This document shows, in pieces, positions 26,001 to 40,100 of a stretch of 64,000 nt of DNA. Within the stretch, counting starts at the first letter, position 1. The number at the start of each line of letters is the position of its first letter. Both the position numbers and the translations under genes were made by a program. Below the pieces are notes generated by a model that was not told where the DNA came from, did no database searches, and worked only from the letters and a program-made list of their open reading frames with translations. Origin of the DNA: Apostichopus japonicus (Eukaryota > Echinodermata > Holothuroidea > Aspidochirotida > Stichopodidae); the NCBI RefSeq assembly GCF_037975245.1, contig NC_092575.1, forward strand, positions 10,570,001 through 10,634,000, written 5' to 3'.

Positions 26001-27509
26001 TTTTAACTGTTTTGAAGTTGAGAAAAGTCATATTTGTACAGATGGTCACCACCTTGCAACTAAAAAACAACCAGCGAGTGACACAATCTTGTTAGAAAGT
26101 GCAAAAGGATTCATGTACCAACATTATTGCTCTTAAGTTTTTAGGCCTAAACCTACTTAGCATACCACAGGTTATCACTACATGGCAAAGCATCAGCCTA
26201 AAGTAATGTAACTTACTGCAAGTTGCAACAGTGTTAGTGTAACCTGTAGGACCTAATTAGGCTAGGCCTAACCTAGGGTTATGCATTGAAACTGAGGGCC
26301 GTGTGTACTAGTCTTAGTCTTACGTTTTGCTTCCAAAATTTCCCACTGTCTTGACTAGAACTCTCGTTTCTACTCCAAGTTGTTCTGTTCTTCAACACGA
26401 CACTGATTTTGGTTCTAGGACACAAAACGATTAGTCACTTTCAGTACCAAAAATTGCAACAACATGACGTTAACCATTGTTGACACGAAGAACGGCCTAC
26501 TCAGTTTTTTGGTTCAATGCACAATGGCTGAGCCTGGGGCGGTGAGTAAGGTTAGAAGTGATCTCATTGATTATGAACTTGTTACATCCGGAAGTGAAGT
26601 AGTTGCGCGGACAGTAAATATAGGCAACTTTGATGGAAAATTAAGCTATCATAACTAGAAAGAAACTCTTGTTGTGCCTGGTGTGATGATACGAAAAAGT
26701 TATGGTGCTCTGCTATGACTATCTACAGTGTAATGAACTACATGCATACTAAGGATACTGCAGTGTTGTATATTTGACCAAATTTCTGATCTGTTTTGTT
26801 TGATGACACTTTTTAGAACATGACACAAATTTGTTTCAGTATTGCGCCCTCGCTATGGGTTTTACATTTTAAAGTTAGCACACACGACTACCAATTTTAT
26901 GGCAACTGTCTCCAACATCCAGGAAGACGGTCAAAGGGAAACCACTTCTCCTCGTTTTTCTTGATTTGCCATTTCAAAATAATAACATTGTTGTTTTCAG
27001 TTCAGCGGCGTAACGAGTATCTTGGGGGCCTTATAATTGATATAAATTCTGAAATATGCGGGAATATTTACATGAAAGAAATCTAACATAAGTTGGAATT
27101 CTTTGCATGATCCAGGTATATATTCTACTGCGTCATTGCATCCTGTATAACTGTATATAAGTGAATTAAATACAGCCACTTTGATTCACTAGTACACACC
27201 TTTACGTCTGGCATATTCCCTTCATACATGTGTTATTTACAACTACACTACTTGATTATAGTCATCATGGATAAGGACACCGGTATATAGAAACAATTTT
27301 TCATTATTGTTTTCATATCTTTATTTAAGTTCATTTTGAGCTACATGATTAGTGAATATCGTACATTTAATTTATAACATAAATATTCAAACTAAATAGT
27401 CACGCATGCGTATAGAAGGTCTGCTTCACTGTGTAAGAACAGTGTAATGCACAACTGCAAGCAAGACGAGCAACCCATCGAAATAAACTTGTTTTATAAT
27501 TACAAGGTC
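23062..27509. other. Region upstream of CUEDC1, 5' exon not located
   Basis: Must hold, or lead to, the CUEDC1 promoter if the acceptor at 22466 is used. Only the 26464-26541 plus-strand exon-like segment stands out. Confidence 0.4.
26464..26541 (+). other. Candidate orphan first coding exon
   Basis: An ATG with reasonable context opens a 26-codon frame ending exactly at a near-perfect donor (GCG|GTGAGTAAG at 26542). A second ATG in the same frame at 26524 would give MAEPGA. No following plus-strand exon was recognised before RAD1, which has its own start. It could be an alternative 5' exon of a plus-strand gene or a chance match. Confidence 0.2.
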
Positions 27510-27556
27510 AATGTCAGGCGCGTATCCAGGATTTTCTAACCCGGGGGCGCGAATTA

Positions 27557-27598
27557 CTATCTAAGCGGAGCGCCACCATCGGTTGGCGCGGAGCGTAC
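27557..27598 (+). repeat. GCGGAGCGCC hairpin repeat, copy 1
   Basis: A 42-bp core, CTATCTAAGCGGAGCGCCACC on to GGTTGGCGCGGAGCGTAC, can form a GCGCCA/TGGCGC stem. Downstream conserved sequence includes CAGATCACCGGAAATGGCACTTC. Confidence 0.75.
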
Positions 27599-28188
27599 AA
27601 GAAAATTTCTGGTTTTGACACCCCCCAGATCACCGGAAATGGCACTTCTCGGGCTTGAAAATGAGCAACCAGATGTAGACTTTTGCCTGAGAAGCAAGTA
27701 TTTCCCAAAAGTTTTTTCCATCCATAACCTTTTTGAAGATTGTCACCAGTCACACATCATGTTCGACCTGATTGCATGTCCTATGGATGATTGCTTTTGT
27801 AGGTTATTCTACGTCACGGCCCACAATATCCGAAAGCCCCACTTTTGAAGGTTTTAAGCCCATTACTTGTTGAGAATTTGAAAATTCACTTTTCTCGTGA
27901 ATAAAATCACTTGAAAACATACCCATAATGTTGCAGAAAATTCAATCTATAGACAACCAATATAGAAAAACCTCCTTGAACCCCTAACAGACAGGTCAAA
28001 ATTGAACGAGTAGAGGAAAGTATGATGAAGAATGTTGGTGAGGAAATTTTGGAAAATTCCGACACAGTTAATTTCTTGGTGTAGAAATATTGCAACCTCT
28101 TATAATGGCTTTTACAAAACTTGGTTGAAGGAACAGAAAAATAGCAGATATTTCCGATATCAGGTATATCGAAACCGAACACTTCACT

Positions 28189-28618
28189 CATAGGCGTAGG
28201 TCCCGTAGGAAGCGGGGGCTGCAGCCCCCCCCCCCCCAATTGTTTTCCCATTTTTTTGGGGCACCTACTGAAAGAAAAATAGCAATGAATAGCTTAAAAT
28301 GATCTCCTTGGTAATTTAAATAAAGTTGTAAGCTTGGCCGACATTACCTTTGTAAAAGAGAGTTTTGACATAAATGGATCTGTATGCTTTTTCTCCATCT
28401 ACATAAGACATTTGGTTGTTTACATTAGCATCCGGCGGTATACTGTGCAACTTTGACGGACCGTGCGGTACACGATGCCATACAATGTAATGACCGATCT
28501 TGCCTATATGATATTGGCATCGACATGTTGAATGCGCGCTGTGCGCGCGAAAAATTTTGGCTTTTTTTTCGGGCAAGTCATTACAGCCCCCAAATCCAAT
28601 CTGGCTCCTACGCCTTTG
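28189..28618 (+). mobile_element. GGCGTAGG-ended MITE, copy A
   Basis: Ends CATAGGCGTAGG and CAAAGGCGTAGG (inward) with ACT on both flanks. Next to the left end is GGGGGCTGCAGCCCCC; TTTTTCGGGCAAGTCATTACAG lies near the right end. Shares the block GGGCACCTACTGAAAGAAAAAT with copy B in opposite orientation. Confidence 0.75.
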
Positions 28619-28768
28619 ACTACACACATTGACAGTTTTTGAGGCTGTACATCGTGGAACATGCATTTCAATGCTCATTGATATGATGTTATATCTGCTC
28701 TTTGCTTTACAAATTCGAACAGGCGTGTAGCGAGTAATTGCCAAGGGAGGGCGAAGCCTGTAGGCAAA

Positions 28769-28810
28769 CTATCTAAGCGAAGCGCCACCATGAGTTGGCG
28801 CGAAGCGTAC
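28769..28810 (+). repeat. GCGGAGCGCC hairpin repeat, copy 2
   Basis: Same core with GCGAAGCGCC changes, followed by CAGATCGTTGGAAATGACACTTC. In the same orientation as the other three copies and inside the 27515-29333 composite. Confidence 0.75.
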
Positions 28811-29333
28811 ACGAAAAATTTTGGCCGAAAATGCCTCCCAGATCGTTGGAAATGACACTTCCCAGGCCTTGTAAGTTGCATCTAAGCATTGTCTATTTTG
28901 AAATTACTAGCGATGTCATAAAGAAAATTTGCTCGGGGGGGGGGGGGCGGTCGCCCCCTTCCCGAAATGCGTTATGTTCCCCGACGACTCGGTCGAGTTC
29001 AAGTACATTAGTGAGAGAGGAAAAACGGAAACGTCAAAAATGGAGTTGTCGGGGTAAGGGGTAGGGTGAGGCGCACACCCCCTCCGTAATCCTTGAGCTG
29101 TCACTGGCTACCCTGTGTATATAATAGGGATCTTTCTCTTCCCGAGGTCTTGGCTATCTTCTACTCCCTCCTTTTCTCCTTTTCCTCTCTTTTTTCTTTT
29201 TCTTTTCCCTTCCTTCCTCTCCTCCTTTTCTTTTTTCCCCTCCTTTTCCCTTTTTTCTTCTCTTTTTTTTCTCTCCTCTTTTCCTTACCCGGGGGGCGCG
29301 CGCCCCCAACGCCCCCCCCTGGATACGCACCTG

Positions 29334-31164
29334 AATGTGGTGTTAGTATAGGTATATGCCCGGGAGTGGTCTGGGGAGGGACATGGTACAGATAGGTGAA
29401 GTTCCAAAACTCATGGCATTTCAAATGTATAAACAGACGAAAGGAGTATATATATTAACTGACTTTTCACTCATATTCATACTTCGACAAGTATTTTACA
29501 CCCCAGCACTCGCTTCTCCTAAAGTACGCCTACACTGCTACAAAACCCGTAAGTGAAATTTTGACGTATAATATTACTGTGGCACGCCGTTTATGCAATG
29601 TATGTTGTTTAGTTAAGGCTAAAATAACGGGAAACGATATTCAAGCATGTGCATACATTAATTGCCCGTTCTGTAAAATAAGTTATGAAAGTAAAGGTAC
29701 CGCAAAACCGTTAGGTAACATTTGCTATTTGTTGTTGAATAATAGTTCAACGCACAATTAATTGCATATCATTAATTAGAATAAACTGTATTTAATGGTA
29801 ATGACCTACTATAACACTAGATACTTGACTTCTTACTGAAAGTGAAACCTTACTGTATTTTCTTTGCCGTAAAGTAGGAATATTATTTTATGCACCACAG
29901 ACAATATATACGGTACATCGTATCTGCAAATAAATAGGGAAATTCCGGAATGATTCTCCATCTATTTTTTCTACACCTTGATATGTTGTTAAACACATAT
30001 ATAGTACATTGTCATTAAATAAATATTAACATTAATATCGTGCCTGAGTTCCTATTTATAGGTCTCTTATGGTTCTTTGGTCGCCATCTTAGAAATACGG
30101 CAAAGCCATTTCACGAAACGAACAACCAAGTCAAATGAGTAACCGCGCGTATATGCGCAAGTTGGCTTCACCATTAAGTATATATACGAACGCGCTGCAA
30201 GAAATATTAGTGCCTCAAAACGTACGTCTACATACGCGTATGTACTTGTTTCATGTGTTTGTGTGTTAGAAGTATAGGAGACAATGTCATTTACAAACTG
30301 TCATTTACACAGGACTCTGCCGGTATCAATAAATGTTCATACATAACCTATATTGATATAGCCGATAATGCATTCACGCACCCAAGAATTGAAGTTGGAA
30401 GAACATTTTCATTAGACAGTAAGTCAAGGATAACTAGGTCAGCTTCAGAAATTCATCGGCACTAGTGAACCCATGCGCGTTGGAGTTTCACACGCAACGT
30501 TGCAACTAGAATAAATGCATATAATTATGTGAAATATCAATGTGAAACTATTTATCCATGTGCTTACAGTGAACAGCTCCACTAACCCCGCCCCACTAAC
30601 CCCTCCCCACACTAGAGACCCTATAGTAGGGTCTCTACTCCACACCGATCAACACTTGCCAAATGGCTCGAACGCGTTGGCACTAGCATTATCCAGATTT
30701 ATTATAAAGGTAGAGGTGTTTTTACACATACCAATATCGTACAAGTCTCCCCAATACATACCACTACATTACTCTACACTATACCAGGGGGAACGCAAAA
30801 GGGGAAACGCAACTTCACAGAGTTAACGGGGTTCACAAGTCTCACAGACACTCTCCAATCGCAATTGCTCCTCATGATGCATGTCCATCCATCTGTCTCA
30901 TGTCTTTTCCTCCCTCCCCACTCCTCTTTCCCCGTCCAGTACCCTAGCTTCCTCCGTCTATGATCCATCGCCAATACTCAAACTATAAAGAGGGCGTAAA
31001 GTTCCCTTATTATAGGAAAACAACGAACTGTCTGTGAATGTCTGCTAGTTTCAATTATATGTCGTCTGCAAAGATTTACCGCTCGTTTGTCTGATTCCCG
31101 GCGAACGTACATATTGTAACGTTATTCGTTAATACAGAAATTTCTGTGTCGTTAACCAAAGAAA
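29334..31164. other. Upstream region of RAD1
   Basis: Contains CpG-bearing stretches near 30100-30250 and 31060-31160 (for example CGAACGTACATATTGTAACG) that could belong to the promoter. No TATA box or gene assigned. Confidence 0.4.
30613..30637. other. 25-bp palindrome upstream of RAD1
   Basis: Perfect 11-bp arms TAGAGACCCTA around TAG, 530 bp before the RAD1 ATG. No known factor site recognised. Confidence 0.5.
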
Positions 31165-34100
31165 ATGACTCTCTCTACGCAGCAAAGAGATCAGGATTCG
31201 CAATACGTCTTGATTGCGAAACTTGATAATGTCAGAAATGTCTCCACGATTTTAAAAGCAATACACTCGAAAGATCGCGAGGTAAGAGCAACCTTTCCAT
31301 TTGAAACCATAATTATTTACGCATACTGTAAGTTGTAACTTAGGCCTACCATAGGCCTAGTCTAAGTTAGACTACTGTGTAACGTTAGGCCTATTAACAG
31401 AAGGAGTTTATTTCAAACAGATTATTAACTCTATAAGAACTGTTTATTAACAAGTTAGATATGATGTTTCTCATTTCTGTTTCTGTTTACAGCTCTTTAG
31501 TCTGCATGTGCTTTCATTCAACATTGTTTTGTGTCTTGATTGGATTATTGAAATTAAACGATGACAAAACCATCGTCATGTTGCTTCATTTAAAGTATAC
31601 AAAGGTTCCCTCAGTAATATCTCCAATAAAAATGTGAGGTAAAGAGACATTACCTTTTGTTTCATCTGCGAGGAATCTTGAACTGCCATTTGAGCCCACC
31701 CTTTTTATGGAGCACTTTGTCAACCCTAGTACTCCTAGTCTGCAAATTTTTACCTGCATAACATAAGTAAATGGATCCGTCCTCATCTGAATAATAAGTC
31801 GGTAGAACAGTTTGTTCATGCATTCATTACAAGTAACATTGACTATTGTAATTCCTTACTGTGGGTTACTACAAAACATATTACTGAAGCAACAGCATAT
31901 TCAGAATGCAGCGGCTAGACTAATTACTAGTAGTAGTATGCCTAAACATTTAAACATGAGTCCCATACTTTACCAACTTCACTTTGTTGCCCATAGAGCA
32001 GAGAGTTATTTTTAAGGCACTTCTTATTATTTAACCTGCCCTTGCTACGTGCTCTCCTTCTTACATCAAGTCGCTCTTGCATTCCCATCATCCATCTAGA
32101 CGTCTCGGTAGTTCTAACAACAATATTTTGGTCATTCCAAATACTCGACTGCGATCCTATGGTGATCTTTCGCTGTGCAAATTTGGTCCTGTTCATTGGA
32201 AATTGCTTCCTCTGTCCATTAGAAATTCAACTTCTGTTGTAAGCTTTTAGTCTATGTTTCTTTTTGATCAGGCTTTTTCTAAATATGGAATAGTGTAATT
32301 GTAACTGTTTTTGTAACACGCTGTAGATGGTTGCTCTTCCAGAGTTATATTTAGCGATATATAAATGTGTTACATACTTATTAATATTATTTTAGGCCTA
32401 AGCTGCATGTTGTTGTGTGTACTTTGCTATAATTTGCAGGTTGAATTGTCAGCTTAAACTTTATGGTCCCTTGCAATACTATCAACTTCTGGTAGTGCAG
32501 TTTTAATTTAAAAAAAAACGTATAATAGCCTCAGGGCATTTTTTTCAAGTTTTTTCTGGTTGTCCCTTGGACAAATCGACCTTAACTTTGGCTGTCTTTA
32601 CAGCATATTTGGTATCTGCCAAAGTGTAGCAAATCACAATGACCAATACGTACTCTATAGGATATAGGATATGTAGGCTTGGTGAATAGAACACCAGCTT
32701 TTGGGGTGGTACTAATTTATAAATAGCAATATTTGGGGTAGTAGTTATGTACAATGCAATCTGAATTTATGTAAACACCTAGTTATCCATTACGGTAACC
32801 TCTGCAACAGATTTTGGTTGACTTAAATAAAACAAATTGGGTTGTCTGGGACTACTATTGAAAATCTGCCCTGATCTTGCTTGCCTTGTTGAGATATCTA
32901 GTATTTAAACCAAAAAGTTAACATGAAAATGGAGCAAAACAAAGAAAATAAGAAAGAACTATGAATGTAACAAAATCAGTTTTTTTTTCTAAAATTGTTC
33001 AGTCCCTGTTATCATTCCCTGCTTTGTTGAACATCGCTGGGACATAGTTTAAGAAGTTTTTGCATTTGGTTGACAATTTGACCAAGCTTTCCAATCGTTA
33101 CCATTTTGAATATATTCACTATTCAATGACACTAATTGTAGACGGCTATGTCAGATTAATGGCCTTCAACCATTGTTTTCTTCAGATTGCAACAGTGTTT
33201 GCCAGTGAAAATGGACTAAAAGTTACTGTGGAAACAGCCAAATGTATCCAAGCTAATGCGTTTTTGCAGTCAGAAGTATTCCAGGAGTATCGATTGAAGG
33301 AAAACAACATTTCCTTTCAAATAAATTTAACAATCCTTATGGTATGTATCATATGTGATGTGTGATTTCAAGAATACAGTAACTTTAAGGAAGAAGGCAT
33401 TTTAGTGTTGTCTTGAAACAGGATTTTACAACCATTATTTTGAATACATGTATTTCTTCTTGAAATGCACAAGTAAAAAAGCAAAGTCAGTAAGTACAAA
33501 TTTACTCCCTATAAGCTGACACTCAAGACTGGGTTGAGTGTATGCTCATGATCTAAAATCCATGCTGTAACAATACCAATTCTGCTATTCATCATGTTCC
33601 TACCTTGTAAGTAAAAATTGCTAATCTGACAAGCATACGCTGAAAAGCGGTCTCACAGAGAAGTTTTTCTAGTACTTGACATATCAAGGTTTCACTGGTA
33701 TTGTAGTTAAAAATGTAGCAATCCCTTCTTGTTTAAAATATGTGATCACAATGTCATAAGTCATATTGAAGCAGGACTTTCTGGTCTCTGGCAACTATTA
33801 ACAGATGCAGAGAACCTTTTTGAGGTTGAAGAATTATGAATAATCTTGACTTGAGTTAAACCTGTCTCCTTGAGAAATGACACCTGAAAGATAAATAATA
33901 CAACTTGACAGTTCACAAATTACAGTCGTCAAATTGTGGCCAACTGATGAAACACCATACTCTAGAAAGTCTGACAATATTGTTTTCAGTTGATCTTTAT
34001 TGGCATAATTAATTCTGATGATTTGTTTTTTTGTAATTTGTGTATATCTATTTTGACAATGCTATATCATGTTCATGTGGAGTATTTGAGCATGTTATAT

Positions 34101-37100
34101 CATGAAAACATTCAGTTGACGTGAGAGCGTCCGGATAAATTTACATGCTTAAGGGAAAAATTTTAGGAATAAATACACCAGTCCCATAGTATTTAGCCTG
34201 AAATTTGAAATTATATCATAGACAGCCCTCTCCCCCAACAATCTGCCTCATGCTGCAAAATATCTGCAGAATTGTGAACCTGTAGTACAATATGTGATGA
34301 GCTAATGATTGGTGTAGTGATGTCTCTGAGCTGAAACTGATGATATTTATAATCACAATTGATCTGAATGAGAGAGAAAAATAAAACAAACTCATTTCAA
34401 AGTTACCAGTTAAAAGGTTGAATACCTACTGCAGGAATTTATTTCTGCAATTTTAATGTCTATAACTTTCTCTCTTTTCTGTTTGTTTTGGTCAGGAGTG
34501 CTTGAACATTTTTGGAAGTAACACAGCCGGTGGAGCAGCACCTGCTTTGAAGATGTGCTATGGTGGTTATGGTACACCGTTGATGCTATTGTGAGTGGGC
34601 CTCCCCCCTCCCCCTCTTTTGTTTATTGTTTGAAGATTGTCATAACAATGAAACCTTAAAATTTCAAGCATGTATGGAAGAAGGCATCTCAGGGTCGTCA
34701 AGCTTTTGCTCACCTTGTGAATCCCACGACTTGTTTCGTTTCTTTTGGTAACAGAACTTTTTCTATTTATGCTCCGAACTGTGGAAGAGGCTGTCAGGAT
34801 ACAAAAAGAGCAGTCTGTATGAAACATTCAAGATTATCCTGAACGAAAAAAGAAAAGAAGATTATCCTGAAAGCCGCCCTATTTCAGAAGGAATATTAGC
34901 TGTTCTTGCCTTTTTCTGCTTCACATATTTCTATGATCTCGATGCTCTATAAATATAATTGATTGATAGATTGCTTGATGATGGGACTTTTAAAGATAAA
35001 CCTTCTTGGTCTCCAAACAAATGTTAAAACAGTTTATAATTCATAATTTAATAGATACTGTGGATTTCTTCATCACTGGATGAGGAAAATGTTTGCTTCA
35101 TTTATTATGATAAACAGGCAGAGTCCTCATTCTTCGAGGTTCCAAATGAATATATTCATGATTGTTCAGCAATGACCATTTTGGCTATTGTAGTTTTTTC
35201 TGATAGGTTTGTCTGACTAAAAGACTTGGCCGTAACATTTGCATTCTTTCACCGGGCTTGATTGTTCGCAGACCCTTACCAATTGTTGACCCAAATTTGT
35301 TGGTCAAGGGAAAAAAGCCTACAGTGGAATATAGAACTTGAAGAAAGGATTAATTAGATGTTCCATTCAAATATAAGGAAACAGTCCAGTACCTTAGACA
35401 ACAGTCCTTAGACAGCAGTAGATTGAAATATTCACTAAAATATACTCAAAATTAAAATCTTTGGATGATTTAAAATTCCAAGATTTAGAGTGTTTTAAAA
35501 TGGGATTTTGGTTAGAGAACATTCTCAGATTCAACACAAAATGTTTCTTAATGCTGTTTTTATATGTGTGCATATAACATTGAGACGTAATTAAAGCTTT
35601 TAAACACTTCATTTTGTCGCAGGCTGGAGGAGCTTGGAGTGGTTACAGACTGCAGCATAAAGACACTCGAGCCAGACGAAACACTTGACTTTAACTTCTG
35701 CAGTGCAAATGTAGTCAACAAAATTATCATGAAAGTAAGATTAAGTTAAAATAAATCCCTTTCACTTAACTTTGCTGTAAGATTTAATACATCATTTCAA
35801 ATTGACATGTCCATCCAGTTTGTTGTTTGCTTGTGGTTAATATGCCAGATTTGGGGGAGATGAATGATGTTTACACTTTTCTATCAGACGTAATATTTTT
35901 TTGGTTTATTACTTTAATAGAATTCAAGGTACTGTTATATTGCAAAATGTAAACTTCACTGCCTATCTGCCATGACAATAAATTTTCAAACTGGATCAGT
36001 TGTGGTTAAGTAAAAGTAAAGTGGTTGATACTTGCAATTATCAGGTTAGATGTTTAGCTCTTTGAAAGAGCTATTCAATTAAAGTATTTAAGGGTTCTTG
36101 TTTTGTAGAAATATTGCTATGACATATTATTATTTAATATCCAACTTTCTGATTGTTTTGTTAGTCTGAGTGTCTGACTGATGCATTTCAAGAGTTGGAC
36201 ATGACCAGCGAGGTCTTAGAGATTCTGATGTCACCAGACAAGCCCTATCTGAGGCTGTCTACCTTTGGTCACTGTGGTACCACCTTTGTGAGTCTTTTAA
36301 ATACCATTTAAATCTGCTATCTGCATTGATAGTCCTAGTATGTTGGTTACCATCACAGGCTCTCCAAAAAATTGCCAAAAAACAGAACACTTACAGGGCT
36401 GAAGCAATGTTTGGCTAACCAAAGCGGGGATAGTTTCACATTATGAGCAATACTGTTCATAAAAGATATCAGATATGTGTTTTGATGATGATTATTTTCT
36501 TACATTTCTTGAATGAACATTTTTGAAAATGGTGTCCAAGCGTTCTCGTTCTATAATATGTCATCAGCAATCAATGTTCATAGACCATATCTGACAAAGT
36601 AATAACTGCCAAACCAGCTTTACTGATAGGTCAAATTTATAGTGAGGCAGACTTGGCCAGTAACGCATTGCCAAATCTGGTCACCAATTATTGAGGTATC
36701 GTATTATAGTTTACAGGTATTCACAAAGGGCTGTGCCTTTTCTTCTATATGTAATTACTGTGTGGCAAGGTTGGGAACACCTGTTGTTACCATACAAAGT
36801 GGTTCCATGACTTGTCATGTACAGAGATGGACTTCCTGTTACTTTAGTTCAGCAACTTTGCATCAGGAAAATTGGGCAAAAAACCTCAAAGGTTTGCCAT
36901 TTTAAAAATAAGTTGTTACATTAAATTTTGTCGGATACATTTTATATTGGGTTAAACTATTATAGCTCTTTAGCTAGTTAAAGAATAGTGTAATTGTTTC
37001 ATTTAACAACATATACACTGCATGTCTTTAGTTACATTGAATGGCATCCAATTAATTACATGGCTTGGTCAGAATGACACAAAGTTACAACACAATGTCC

Positions 37101-40100
37101 CAACTACAGATTTTAATATTTCAGACCATAAATGGAGGACAGTGCTTGTTTCTGACCATTTATTATAATTGGGAATAGGATCAGTTTTCTGCTCACTCTG
37201 ACATAGCTTCTCCCATTCAAAACAATGTAGGACCCACACTGTAATATACTGATACGTGGAACATACAGTATATATAAATGTGCTTGAATAGATACTAAAT
37301 ATGAGAGAACTCAAGAATTAAAGTAAGCAGCCTGTATATTAATGAACTGTATTGTACACGAGCAAGTGAACAACTGATCACTGATATAGAAAGTAATTTA
37401 ATGTAAGAACAAAGAAATATGAGCATGGATGACTTCAGATGAATCATTTATCTAATAACTGTAGAACATAACAACAGACTTGGAAGCACCTTTTACAAAG
37501 GGCTTAAAGTCATTCTGTTCAATATACTACACAAAAAAGTAAAATGATTTCTTGATTATATTCTTGGAGTTTTTGGTTATTTTGCTAGTTAGCATACATA
37601 GTTTACAAAGGTATTGATGAGTTACGATAGGGCAGGAAAGACATACAGACCATGGTCCTCATCTCATTCCAAATAGCCAATGCATTCCACTCAAGAACAA
37701 CAATCATTGGACTATGCTATTTAAAAATTGGTGTGATATCCTTAACTGACCAAGTGGCCTTCACGCCCGATGATTTTGCCAGAGTTTTGGAAAAAAAGCA
37801 TATATTTTGAATCCAAGTTTGTGAAAGGCAAATTTAGGCACTTTTCTAATAACTTTCTACCTGGTATTAGTTTTCAATGCTAGGTTAAAATGATGAAATT
37901 TGCAACATGTCACATACCCTGCCATGTAAGTAGGTCATCATCTTAAGTTTTTATTTTCTGAATCCTCAGTCTGACTTTCCCAAGGAGTCTGACATGGTTG
38001 AGTCCTTTCAGTGCACAACCACACAGACAAATAGGTGAGTGAATTACCAACATGAAGTGGATGATTATTACCCAGGGCAAATGTTGCACAATGATGCAAC
38101 ATTTTATTGCAAGGATATCTTTCTTTCTAAAAACGTGATTTTATGTATTTATTGTAGGCAAGGTAAAAGCATAAACATACTTTTTGCAGGAATCAGTTCA
38201 ATGAAGGACTAAGAATTAAGGAGAATATTAATAGTAACTGATGGAGAGCACATTATCATGACAAACAGCTGGCAATATTTGTCTCAGGGAAAACGTCGTG
38301 AATACAAGATTTTATTGAGGGATGGCTGGAGATTATAATAATAAATTGGACTTTCTTTCAATTAGGTTACAGATGTGTAATGTTTGTGTATGGAGTGAAT
38401 GATGATGATAATCATCAACCCAAACCCATCTAGGTTGAGATAAGGAGTCAAAGAATGACTCGATCTCTTCTCCTTCGGTCAGCACACCCCAGCAGGAATA
38501 AAAAACAAAACATTCCAAAGTTGAAACAAGATCACATGCAGTATTCATAAAATGACTGGATAAAGCAGCGGTTCATTACCTTGGGGGTGCAGGGCTCCAC
38601 GGGGTACAAAGCGGGGTACAAAACGGGGTACATAAACAACAGATTTTCTTAAAGAGCAAGTTCAATAATCTTGTCAATACTTTCTAAATTTAATGGACGT
38701 TTGCGGAAGAAATCCTCACAAACTTGAATACCCATTTGGAAAATTCATATCCATATCCAAGGGTCTCAGCAAAGCCCTTTAATGGTAAGATCTGAGATTT
38801 AGCTCTTTCATTTGTACTAATTTCTGTCCAGTTTAATAGAGCAGGTAAGAACATCACCAATTGAGGAGTGTCTCTGACAGACCAAAGTTTTTGTTCATGT
38901 CAGGAAGTTACATCAGTAAGTTTACAAATGTTATGACTGTGGACTCTGTACATTATGTAAAATGGAGTAATGATGAGCATCACTTAAGCCAATTCGGGGC
39001 TCCTACATTGCACCAAATGCGTTGGCATTCAAGGTTCTAAGTGAACCCTGGACCCAAAGCCAAATGTGCAATACGTTCATCCCACAGTTGGTAGAATTAA
39101 GGTGCAGAAGTTCTTGTTCAAATGCTTAGGGTGAGAGAAATGGATATGTTTGAGAAACACTGGGTTAATGTTTAAATCACCCAAATTGTTTTCAAGTTTC
39201 AAATTGATAAATTTATAAGAAGTTTGACACTTTATTAGCTTGAATTGAAATATTTCTGACAAATGGATCTGTTCATATCTTACATAGAATTAATCAGTGT
39301 TGAAATAGAACATATTCTCATAATATTTCTACTAGCTTGTCAACAGAAACAGCAGTTTAGTTTTATTGATTTCCCTTTGCTGATGATATCTTCCTTTTCT
39401 ATCTGTATTTACTTCCAAAGGTACAAATTAAGTTTGATCAAGCCATCAGTGAAAGCTTTATCAGTCTCCAGTAAAGTATCCATGAGAACTGATCATAGAG
39501 GATTCCTGTCTCTGCAGTACATGATTCGTAACGAGGATGGACAAGTCTGTTTTGTGGAGTATTATGTAAGTACATAGAGGTACCTTATAACCATAGTATA
39601 AATAGAATAAAAAAAATACAGCCATAACACTATGTTATTCTACAACTTAAACAGTCTAAGAAAGAAACAGTGGCTCAGACAGAAAGGAACCTTTTTGTTT
39701 AGATCAGGTGGTTGTTGAGCAAATAGATATCAGTGTTAGAAAAAAATACGACTCTAGAATTCAACCTGTAATGATGAGCTGATTAACGTTCCATCTGTTA
39801 ATCGACAAATCACTGTTAGGTTAGAACAGGTAAAAGTTAAAAGGCAGAAATATCTAAACAAAATATGTCATCATTTTTTTGTCTGATAATGCTCAGCAGA
39901 TAAAATCTACAGTGTTTGTGTATTTCAATGTTAGTTTGAGTCATACTCAGTAGCTTTGGTCATGTTGAGTGCTGTAGAAAGGCAGAAGATTTTTAGGATG
40001 GAAGCTGGTCACTTAGCCCAACAACCATTTCGCCCAACTGACATTTCGCCCAACCTTACCATTTCGCCCAACCTTGTTGGTCATTCGCCCAACCAGCATG

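Larger units (their letters stand above)
27515..29333. mobile_element. Composite transposon, 1.8 kb, inverted CAGG ends
   Basis: The left end CAGGCGCGTATCCAGG and the reverse complement of the right end CAGGTGCGTATCCAGG match at 15 of 16 bases. Both are flanked directly by AATGT (27510-27514 and 29334-29338). Inside are two copies of the GCGGAGCGCC hairpin repeat, a nested MITE (28189-28618), G-runs and a 120-bp pyrimidine tract (29165-29285). No coding frame recognised. Confidence 0.6.

Noticed and set aside
28316-28744. 142-codon minus-strand ORF
   Set aside because: It spans a MITE and the hairpin repeat and matches no transposase or other family.
29093-29424. ORFs in both directions, one Lys/Glu-rich and one Phe/Ser/Pro-rich
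   Set aside because: Artefacts of a long pyrimidine/purine tract inside a transposon composite.
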